Assembly: GCA_905203045.1 (NCBI GenBank)
Contig: CAJKUH010000028.1
Coordinates: 1-18,078 of the forward strand
Direction of reading: 5' to 3'
DNA from: an uncultured Eggerthella sp.
GTDB taxonomy: Bacteria > Actinomycetota > Coriobacteriia > Coriobacteriales > Eggerthellaceae
Length of the DNA: 18,078 bases
This document shows positions 6,361 to 11,862 of this stretch, one piece after another (positions within the stretch are counted from its first letter, which is position 1; the number at the start of each line of letters is the position of its first letter). Position numbers and translations under genes: made by a program. Under the pieces are notes generated by a model. That model saw only the letters and a program-made list of their open reading frames with translations. It was not told the origin of the DNA and did not search any database.

Positions 6361-7473
6361 ATGACTGACATCGCACCTTACATGCAGGATCCCCAAATCG
6401 TGAAAGACATCGAGGATTTCGAGGCTTACTGCAAAACGGAAGACGCTTCTGTCGAGCCTGGCTCTCCTGCTTTGTTCGAGTCGTACTTGAACCGCTATGC
6501 GGGCAAGGTCGGCACCATTATCAACACGTTCATTCCTACGGGTAGCCATCCCGATATGGACAAGTACCTGTACACTCCGCTTACCAAGTACAGCGAAAAC
6601 GGCGGCAAGCGCCATCGTCCGCTTATTTGCGTGGCGGCATGTGCGGCAGTGGGCGGCGATATCCGTCAGGCATTTTCCGCATCGGCGGCAATCGAGCATT
6701 TCCACACGGCTGCCCTTATCCACGACGACATTGCCGACGAGGCAAGCCTGCGCCGCGGCGAGCCCTGCATGCATCTTACCCAGGGCGAGGGTTTGGCTAT
6801 CAATGCCGGCGACTTGGCGCTTTCCATCGTCAACGGCATCGTTATGCGCGACCCGCTGCTTTCCGATTCCATGAAGGTTCGTGTTGCAATCGAGCTGGTT
6901 TCCATGGCGCAGAGCACGGTGGAAGGCCAGGCGCTTGATATCGGTTGGGCACGTGACGGCCGCTACGACATCACGCCTGAAGACTATCTGGTTATGGCAA
7001 CGCATAAAACCGCGCATTATTCCGGCGCAGTGCCCCTGGCAGTAGGCGCCATGGTTGGCGGCGGCACCGAGGAGCAGATCGAAGGCCTTCGCGCCTATGG
7101 CCTGGATACTGGCCTTGCCTTCCAGATTCAGGATGACCTGCTTAACCTGGTTGGTACCAAGGAAGCAAAAGAAAAAGACTATCGCAGCGACATCACCGAA
7201 GGCAAGCGCACGCTTGTGGTGGTTCATGCGCTGCAGAACACCCCGAAGCGGGACCGTTTGGTAGAGATCCTTTCCTCGAAGGAAACGGATCCGGCGGTTT
7301 TGGAGGAAGCGGTTTCCATCATGCGCGAAGCGGGCAGCATCGACTATGCCCGTGCTTATGCGGAAAAGCTTACCGCCAACGCTGAAGAACGCCTTGCGAA
7401 GATCCTGCCCGAATCGAAGATGCGCGACCTTTTGGTGTCGATGGCAGATTGGTTCGTTGACCGACTTAAGTAG
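6361..7473 (+). CDS. Polyprenyl (geranylgeranyl-type) diphosphate synthase
   Basis: The 370-residue protein is a trans-isoprenyl diphosphate synthase. GGKRHRP (about residues 81-87) binds isopentenyl diphosphate. The first aspartate-rich motif is HDDIADE (Asp122, 123, 126) with the downstream LRRGEP. The second is FQIQDDLLN (Asp258, 259), whose last Asp is replaced by Asn262, a variation that also occurs in functional homologues. It condenses isopentenyl diphosphate with allylic diphosphates in the cytoplasm to make precursors of quinones, carriers or other prenyl lipids; chain length is not predictable here. I chose the ATG at 6361 because GGAAAG lies about eight bases upstream and the upstream in-frame ATG (6316) sits in a hairpin. 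The stop overlaps the possible GTG of the next gene. Confidence 0.9.
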   Translation: MTDIAPYMQDPQIVKDIEDFEAYCKTEDASVEPGSPALFESYLNRYAGKVGTIINTFIPTGSHPDMDKYLYTPLTKYSENGGKRHRPLICVAACAAVGGDIRQAFSASAAIEHFHTAALIHDDIADEASLRRGEPCMHLTQGEGLAINAGDLALSIVNGIVMRDPLLSDSMKVRVAIELVSMAQSTVEGQALDIGWARDGRYDITPEDYLVMATHKTAHYSGAVPLAVGAMVGGGTEEQIEGLRAYGLDTGLAFQIQDDLLNLVGTKEAKEKDYRSDITEGKRTLVVVHALQNTPKRDRLVEILSSKETDPAVLEEAVSIMREAGSIDYARAYAEKLTANAEERLAKILPESKMRDLLVSMADWFVDRLK

Positions 7474-8390
7474 TGAAGCATATGAATCCCATTAAGAAAA
7501 ACGACACCGGTGCTGCCGTTGAAGACGTGCAGCGCAGGCTCGTAAAAGCTGGATATCTCTCTGAAAATCAGGTAACAGGCACCTTCGACGATGCAACGGT
7601 AGCCGCCGTTGCTGCGTTGTGCCACGCGTGCGACATCGAAGTACGCGAAGAGGTGGACAAATCCGTTTGGACGAAGCTCGTCGATGCATCGTTCGAGCTG
7701 GGCGACCGTAACCTGTTTCTGCGCGTTCCGTTTTTCCACGGCGCCGATGTGCGCACGCTGCAGGAAGCCCTTTCGGCTCTGGGCTTTGCCTGCGGTGTAT
7801 GCGACGGCATTTTCGGCGTGCACACCGAAGACGCTCTGCGCCGTTTCCAGGTGAACATGGGCCTGCCCAACGACGGCATTGCCGGCGCTTTCACGTTCCG
7901 CGCCCTGATGCACTTGCAGCATTCGTGGAGGGGCAAGGATTCCTTCAGCCCAGTACCGCGCTTGGGCTTTGCCCGCGCTGCCCAGGTTCTGGAATCGAAC
8001 CTCATCTGCCTGTTCGGTACTTCCGAGTTCACGCGTTCGGTTGCTGCCCGTATGTCCAACTTGGCGCTTGCCACCACGCCGGCCTCGAAGGTTACCAGCG
8101 CTGATTCGCTGCTGGTTGCTCCCGATGAAAGCATGTACTTCGTGCAGATTCTTGTTGGAGACGAAAAGCCTTCTTCCACGGTTCCCACGGTAGATTTCGT
8201 TGACGAGGAAAGCTTGCCCGACCGCATTGGCCAGGCATTCACGGCAACAAAGGGCCACCAGCGCCGCATTGCCGTTCGCCTACCCGAAGAGGGCTGGGAA
8301 GATGCCGGTGAAGACCGTTCCGCACAGCATTACGCAATTGTGTTGCTTGACGCCCTTTGTTCTGGGCTGGTTATGGCGGAACAGCGATAG
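7473..8390 (+). CDS. Protein with two peptidoglycan-binding-like domains, no signal peptide
   Basis: Two PG_binding_1-type repeats are visible. The first (about residues 7-72, from KKNDTGAAVEDVQRRLVKAGYL) and the second (about 88-150, with VRTLQEALSALGF, DGIFGVHTEDALRRFQ and GIAGAFTFRALMHL) share the usual three-helix pattern. The remaining 150 residues are not recognisable by eye and lack obvious amidase or peptidase motifs. There is no signal peptide or membrane segment, so the protein should be cytoplasmic, which is odd for a cell-wall-binding fold. Mycobacterial CwlM is a cytoplasmic protein with two such domains and a degenerate amidase domain that regulates MurA; similarity to it is only a hypothesis. 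The start may be GTG 7473, overlapping the previous stop, or ATG 7482 three codons later. Confidence 0.75.
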   Translation: MKHMNPIKKNDTGAAVEDVQRRLVKAGYLSENQVTGTFDDATVAAVAALCHACDIEVREEVDKSVWTKLVDASFELGDRNLFLRVPFFHGADVRTLQEALSALGFACGVCDGIFGVHTEDALRRFQVNMGLPNDGIAGAFTFRALMHLQHSWRGKDSFSPVPRLGFARAAQVLESNLICLFGTSEFTRSVAARMSNLALATTPASKVTSADSLLVAPDESMYFVQILVGDEKPSSTVPTVDFVDEESLPDRIGQAFTATKGHQRRIAVRLPEEGWEDAGEDRSAQHYAIVLLDALCSGLVMAEQR

Positions 8391-8403
8391 CATTGGCTGG
8401 CTT

Positions 8404-8412
8404 TGCTATACT
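8404..8412 (+). promoter_or_regulatory. Candidate extended -10 promoter of glmU-prs-pth
   Basis: TGC followed by TATACT (8407-8412) lies 35 bases upstream of the glmU ATG in the short gap after the preceding gene. A -35 box at standard spacing is not apparent. Confidence 0.5.
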
Positions 8413-8447
8413 GAGGACGCATTAGGCAATTGAGCAGAAAGGCGTCC

Positions 8448-9809
8448 ATGGAAGCATCAGCTCTTATTCTTGCTGCGGGTGCAGGTACCCGCATGAAATC
8501 ATCTAAACCCAAGGTGGCTCACGAAATCTTCGGCAAGCCCCTTGTTCGTTGGGTTGTCGATGCTGCACATGCTGCAGGCATCGATTCCGTTGTTGGCGTT
8601 GTCGGTCATGGACGCGAGCAGGTTGAGCCGCTCCTGACCGATGTAACCACGGTTGTTCAGGAAGAACAGCTGGGAACGGCCCATGCTGTGCTGGCTGCGC
8701 GCAAAGCACTTGAGGGCCGCACGGGTTCCCTTGTAGTTCTTACGGGCGATTCGCCCCTGGTTCGTGCTGAGACCATCGCCGAGCTTGTTCGCACGCGCGA
8801 AGAGGCAAATGCTGCTGTGGTGGTGCTTACCATGGAAGCGGAAGACCCCACCGGCTATGGCCGCATCATCCGCGATGATGCAGGCGATGTTCAGGAAATC
8901 GTCGAGCAGAAGGACTGCACGCCTGAGCAGGCTGCGGTTACCGAATGCAATTCCGGTTTCTACTGCTTCGATATCGAAACCCTGTTTGCTGCGTTGGAAG
9001 AAGTTTCCACCGACAACGCACAGGGCGAGTACTACCTTACCGACGTTTTGGGCATTGCCCGCAACCAGGGCAAGCGCGTTCTTGGCCTGAAGGCTGAAGA
9101 CGCATCCGAGTGCCTGGGCGTCAATTCCCGCCGCCAGCTGGCAGAGGCCACCAAGGTGCTGCAGCAGCGCATCAACGGCATGCATATGGACAACGGCGTG
9201 GCTATCATGGACCCTGCCACCACGTGGATCGGCCCCGACGTAACCATTGAAGCCGATGCCGAGATTCTTCCCATGACGTTCCTCATGGGCAACACCTCTA
9301 TCGCCACGGGCAGCGTTATCGGCCCCAATTCCCGCCTTACCGACACCACGGTTGGCACGGGCTGCACGGTAGAGGAAACCGTTGCTATCGAAACCGTGCT
9401 CGACGCCGACGTTACCTGCGGCCCGCGCGCGTACTTGCGCCCCGGCACGCATATGTGCGACGGCTCCAAGGCGGGCACGCACGTGGAAATCAAGAAATCC
9501 ACTATTGGCAAGGGCAGCAAGGTGCCTCACCTGAGCTATATCGGCGACACCACCATGGGCGAAGGCGTCAACATCGGCGCTGGCAGCATCACCTGCAACT
9601 ACGATGGCGAAAAGAAATGGCCCACCACCATTGGCGACAACTGTTTCGTGGGCAGCGACGTAATGATGGTTGCTCCGGTAACTTTGGGGGAGAACTCCCT
9701 TATCGGCGCCGGTTCTGTTATCACTAAAGACGTTTCAGCGGGGGCCCTTGGCTTGGGTCGTGCCCGTCAGACGGAAATCGAGCATTGGAACGAGAGGAAG
9801 AAGAACTAA
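8448..9809 (+). CDS. glmU: Bifunctional GlmU: GlcN-1-P acetyltransferase / GlcNAc-1-P uridyltransferase
   Basis: The N-terminal half is a nucleotidyltransferase, with LILAAGAGTRMKSSKPKVAH (about residues 5-24) forming the UTP-binding signature and LTGDSP near residue 100. The C-terminal half is a left-handed beta-helix of hexapeptide repeats, with HLSYIGD (the His equivalent to the catalytic His of E. coli GlmU), VNIGAGSITCNYDG and GSDVMMVAPVTLG. The 453-residue length is typical. The enzyme converts glucosamine-1-phosphate to UDP-GlcNAc, the cytoplasmic precursor of peptidoglycan. I chose ATG 8448 rather than the in-frame TTG 8430, because AGAAAGG is five bases upstream and the protein then starts right at the first beta strand. 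The stop overlaps the prs start by one base, as in the glmU-prs arrangement of many Gram-positive bacteria. Confidence 0.96.
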   Translation: MEASALILAAGAGTRMKSSKPKVAHEIFGKPLVRWVVDAAHAAGIDSVVGVVGHGREQVEPLLTDVTTVVQEEQLGTAHAVLAARKALEGRTGSLVVLTGDSPLVRAETIAELVRTREEANAAVVVLTMEAEDPTGYGRIIRDDAGDVQEIVEQKDCTPEQAAVTECNSGFYCFDIETLFAALEEVSTDNAQGEYYLTDVLGIARNQGKRVLGLKAEDASECLGVNSRRQLAEATKVLQQRINGMHMDNGVAIMDPATTWIGPDVTIEADAEILPMTFLMGNTSIATGSVIGPNSRLTDTTVGTGCTVEETVAIETVLDADVTCGPRAYLRPGTHMCDGSKAGTHVEIKKSTIGKGSKVPHLSYIGDTTMGEGVNIGAGSITCNYDGEKKWPTTIGDNCFVGSDVMMVAPVTLGENSLIGAGSVITKDVSAGALGLGRARQTEIEHWNERKKN

Positions 9810-10780
9810 TGAGCAACATGACCAAGACCATGGCGATTTTCGCCGGGTCAACCTGCCCCAAGCTGGCAGAGGATATCGCTACGGCGCTGGGCACTTCGCT
9901 CGGTAACGTGAAGCTCGAGAAGTTCTCGAACGGCGAAATCTACGCACGTTACTTGGAAAGCGTTCGCGGCGCCGATGTGTTCATCGTGCAGTCCACCTCT
10001 ACGCCCAATGTTAACGAAGCGGTTATGGAGCTGCTGATCATGGCTGATGCTGCAAAGCGCGCTTCCGCCCGCACCATCAACGCTGTTGTTCCGTGCTATG
10101 GCTATGCCCGCCAGGACCGCAAGGCTGCAGCTCGTGAGCCCATCACGGCAAAGCTGGTTGCCAACCTCATGACGGCTGCCGGCATCGACCGCACCATCAC
10201 CATCGATTTGCACCAGGGCCAGATTCAGGGCTTCTTCGACACCCCGGTTGATCACCTTACCGCGTTGCCCATCTTCGCCGATTACTTCCGCAAGAAGGAT
10301 ATCGACACCGAAAAGCTGTGCGTGGTAAGCCCTGATGTGGGCCGTGCAAAGGCAGCTAAGAAGCTTTCCGACATGCTCCATTCCGACCTGGCCATCATGC
10401 ATAAGGGCCGTCCTGGCCACAACAAGGCCGAGATCACAGCGCTTATCGGCGATGTTAAGGGCAAGATCTGTATCGTGAATGACGACATGATCGACACGGC
10501 AGGCACCCTGTGCGCTGCAGTTGCAACCCTGAAGGAAAAGGGCGCTGAAAAGGTGTATGTTTGCGCAACGCATCCTATCTTCAGCGGTCCGGCTTACGAG
10601 CGTATCGAGAATTCCCAGATCGACGAGTTGGTAGTGTGCAACACCGTTGCTGTTCCCGCTGAAAAGCAGACGGGCAAGATCAACGTTATTTCCGTTGCTC
10701 CGCTTCTGGCAAGCGCCATCAACAATGTATACGACAACAAGTCGGTTGCTGCGCTGTTCGACCCCGAGTTCGCTCTGTAA
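9809..10780 (+). CDS. prs: Ribose-phosphate pyrophosphokinase (PRPP synthetase)
   Basis: The 323-residue protein has all the class I PRPP synthetase landmarks: the FSNGEIYAR segment near residue 40, YGYARQDRK (ATP-binding flexible loop), DLHQGQIQGFFDTPVDHL (catalytic His region), VVSPDVGRAKAAKKL, and the PRPP-binding loop IVNDDMIDTAGT. It transfers pyrophosphate from ATP to ribose-5-phosphate, feeding purine, pyrimidine, histidine, tryptophan and NAD synthesis. The ATG at 9809 overlaps the glmU stop (TAATG) and is preceded by GAGAGGAAG within glmU. An in-frame upstream ATG (9785) would add a charged tail not found in the family. Confidence 0.97.
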   Translation: MSNMTKTMAIFAGSTCPKLAEDIATALGTSLGNVKLEKFSNGEIYARYLESVRGADVFIVQSTSTPNVNEAVMELLIMADAAKRASARTINAVVPCYGYARQDRKAAAREPITAKLVANLMTAAGIDRTITIDLHQGQIQGFFDTPVDHLTALPIFADYFRKKDIDTEKLCVVSPDVGRAKAAKKLSDMLHSDLAIMHKGRPGHNKAEITALIGDVKGKICIVNDDMIDTAGTLCAAVATLKEKGAEKVYVCATHPIFSGPAYERIENSQIDELVVCNTVAVPAEKQTGKINVISVAPLLASAINNVYDNKSVAALFDPEFAL

Positions 10781-10783
10781 AGC

Positions 10784-11362
10784 ATGCGTGTAGTTGTTGG
10801 CCTGGGCAACCCAGGGGAAGAATACGCGCACACGCGTCACAATGCCGGGTTCGAGGTAATCGACATTCTGGCAAACGAGTGGGGCGTTACGTACTGGAAG
10901 AACACCTGCGGCGCGCTGGTGGGCGAAGGCAAGATGCGCCACGGCAATGGTGACGTCGAAAAGGTGATTTTGGCGAAGCCCCAAAGCTTCATGAACCTTT
11001 CCGGCGGTCCCGCCTCGAAGCTGTGCCGTGAATATGATTGCCCGGTGGAAGAGCTTATCGTGGTATATGATGAGCTTGATATCGATCCTGGCACCGTAAA
11101 GGTGAAGAAGGGCGGCGGGCATGCGGGCCACAACGGCCTGAAGTCCATCATCGAGAAGTGCGGCTCGCGCGACTTCCTGCGCGTGCGCACGGGCATCGGC
11201 CGCCCGCCCGGAAGGATGAGCGTGGTCGACTTCGTGCTGGGCACCCCGAAGAAGGAGGCCAAGGAAGACTTCGACCAAGCCTGCCAAAGGGCCGCAGAGG
11301 CGGTTGAATCGCTCCTGGAAAAGGGCCTGGCCCGAACCCAGGATGTGTTCAACCAACATTAA
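10784..11362 (+). CDS. pth: Peptidyl-tRNA hydrolase
   Basis: The protein (192 residues, normal for bacterial Pth) begins directly with the signature VVGLGNPGEEYAHTRHNAGFEVID. His19 is the catalytic histidine (His20 in E. coli) and Asn9 a substrate contact. KPQSFMNLSG and VYDELDIDPGTVKVKKGGGHAGHNGLKSI complete the active site. It releases tRNA from peptidyl-tRNAs dropped by the ribosome. The ATG is three bases after the prs stop, so glmU, prs and pth form one operon. In many Gram-positive bacteria pth is followed by mfd; here a CRISPR-Cas locus follows the terminator instead. Confidence 0.97.
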   Translation: MRVVVGLGNPGEEYAHTRHNAGFEVIDILANEWGVTYWKNTCGALVGEGKMRHGNGDVEKVILAKPQSFMNLSGGPASKLCREYDCPVEELIVVYDELDIDPGTVKVKKGGGHAGHNGLKSIIEKCGSRDFLRVRTGIGRPPGRMSVVDFVLGTPKKEAKEDFDQACQRAAEAVESLLEKGLARTQDVFNQH

Positions 11363-11368
11363 CAGCAA

Positions 11369-11398
11369 AGGCTGTCCGTGAAAGCGGGCAGCCTTTTT
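11369..11398 (+). terminator. Rho-independent terminator of glmU-prs-pth
   Basis: The stem AGGCTGTCCG / CGGGCAGCCT (11369-11378 / 11385-11394, one G-U pair, 6-base loop) followed by a T5 run begins six bases after the pth stop. Two flanking A residues can extend it by pairing with the first Us. Confidence 0.92.
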
Positions 11399-11416
11399 GT
11401 TTGCATAAGGGATGGT

Positions 11417-11488
11417 ATGGGGATGCTGCTCTTAGTTGGATTGCTTTTGTTGGGATATGGGCATAGAAAGTCCAACAGAGTGCGCTAG
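11417..11488 (+). CDS. Doubtful 23-codon hydrophobic mini-ORF
   Basis: ATG at 11417 opens a short frame, MGMLLLVGLLLLGYGH followed by a basic tail ending in RVR, with AAGGG about five bases upstream. The peptide would be a single hydrophobic segment with a positive C terminus, like small membrane peptides or type I toxins. There is no homologue I recognise and no promoter is evident, and such a short frame can easily arise by chance in this otherwise non-coding stretch. Confidence 0.18.
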   Translation: MGMLLLVGLLLLGYGHRKSNRVR

Positions 11489-11498
11489 CACATTCCAA

Positions 11499-11534
11499 GT
11501 TTTTGCGTGGGTAGTTTCTTGGACACGTAAAAAC
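11499..11534. repeat. Inverted repeat upstream of the CRISPR-Cas locus
   Basis: GTTTTTGCGTG (11499-11509) pairs with CACGTAAAAAC (11524-11534) around a 14-base loop, with one G-T wobble. A competing pairing, CCAAG (11495-11499) with CTTGG (11518-11522), overlaps it. It is AT-rich and lacks a terminator tail. Confidence 0.6.
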
Positions 11535-11635
11535 TAACAAAGGAATACGCTGATTTCAAACCTGCAAAACCGCAGATTAATGGGCTGATTCATTGGAATT
11601 GGAGAACCGTTTAACGGGGAGGTATTTGCATTGGC

Positions 11636-11658
11636 CGCCTTAGCCCACAGCTAAGGCG
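11636..11658. repeat. Perfect 9-bp inverted repeat downstream of the tracrRNA gene
   Basis: CGCCTTAGC and GCTAAGGCG enclose the loop CCACA. It lies about 35 bases past the tracrRNA terminator (minus-strand sense). No T-run follows in either direction. Its role is unknown; operator, RNA structure or remnant are all possible. Confidence 0.6.
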
Positions 11659-11692
11659 CATTGAGCAGCAAGCGAGTTAGTATTAGAGAAAC

Positions 11693-11720
11693 AAAAAAAG
11701 AGCCTCCAACGAGGCTCTTT
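11693..11720 (-). terminator. tracrRNA terminator hairpin
   Basis: On the minus strand a perfect 10-bp stem AAAGAGCCTC / GAGGCTCTTT with the loop GTTG is followed by T residues (A run at 11693-11699 on the plus strand, partly shared with the stem). It defines the tracrRNA 3' end. In the plus direction the stem is followed by ATCAAG, so it should not stop plus-strand transcription well. Confidence 0.9.
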
Positions 11721-11786
11721 ATCAAGTCAAAAGATTTGTCCCCTACGGGACGTCGCTCATGAGAGAGACATTTTTGGCTAGGCCGT

Positions 11787-11824
11787 ATTTTGACTCGCAG
11801 TGTCGTCCTGACTGGTAATCATTG
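11787..11824 (-). repeat. CRISPR anti-repeat inside the tracrRNA gene
   Basis: The plus strand here is a degenerate copy of the array repeat: TTTTG, a 4-base variable block, GCAGTGTCG, TC in place of AA, and CTGACTGGTAATCA. The minus-strand transcript therefore pairs with crRNA repeats. The unpaired positions are exactly those expected for the bulge and the upper internal mismatch. Confidence 0.93.
11790..11819 (+). promoter_or_regulatory. Tentative cas9 promoter embedded in the anti-repeat
   Basis: TTGACT (11790-11795) and GGTAAT (11814-11819), 18 bases apart, are the best plus-strand promoter-like pair upstream of cas9. The -35 is good, but the -10 lacks its first two consensus bases. Initiation would fall near 11826, about 37 bases before the GTG. 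Weak support. Confidence 0.28.
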
Positions 11825-11862
11825 GGACAAGCTCACTGTAACACACCGCAAGGGGGATTCAA

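Larger units (their letters stand above)
11399..11692. other. Non-coding stretch between the pth terminator and the CRISPR-Cas locus
   Basis: Apart from the mini-ORF at 11417-11488, I see no gene in these roughly 300 bases. The stretch holds two inverted repeats: an 11-bp stem with one wobble at 11499-11509 / 11524-11534, and a perfect 9-bp stem CGCCTTAGC / GCTAAGGCG at 11636-11644 / 11650-11658. Neither is followed by a T-run on either strand, so they are not ordinary terminators. No clear promoter for cas9 was found here. Confidence 0.6.
11693..11862 (-). ncRNA. tracrRNA of the type II-A CRISPR system
   Basis: Read on the minus strand, the region contains every tracrRNA element in order. 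The anti-repeat (11787-11824) is complementary to the array repeat: 14 pairs (CTGACTGGTAATCA), a 2-base mismatch, 9 pairs (GCAGTGTCG), a bulge of GAGU against GA, then the lower stem CAAAAU. This bulge geometry matches S. pyogenes tracrRNA:crRNA. Next is the nexus GGCCTAGCC (11776-11784), then a small hairpin GTCCC/GGGAC (11738-11751), then a terminator stem with a U7 tail (11693-11720). The RNA bridges crRNA and Cas9 and guides repeat processing, usually with RNase III. The 3' end is firm. The 5' end near 11862 is inferred from a promoter candidate; the minimum supported RNA is 11693-11824. It is divergent from cas9. Confidence 0.9.

Noticed and set aside
8430..8447. In-frame TTG start giving a six-residue N-terminal extension of GlmU
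   Set aside because: The ATG at 8448 has AGAAAGG at good spacing, and GlmU proteins begin right before the first beta strand; the TTG lies too close to the promoter and lacks a ribosome-binding site.
9848..11368. A 506-codon open frame on the minus strand opposite prs and pth
   Set aside because: Both opposite genes are well-conserved families in full frame. The antisense frame has no recognisable domain and results from GC-biased third codon positions; the same applies to the antisense frames at 585-1517, 2961-3767, 6193-7227, 7356-8258 and 8499-9530.
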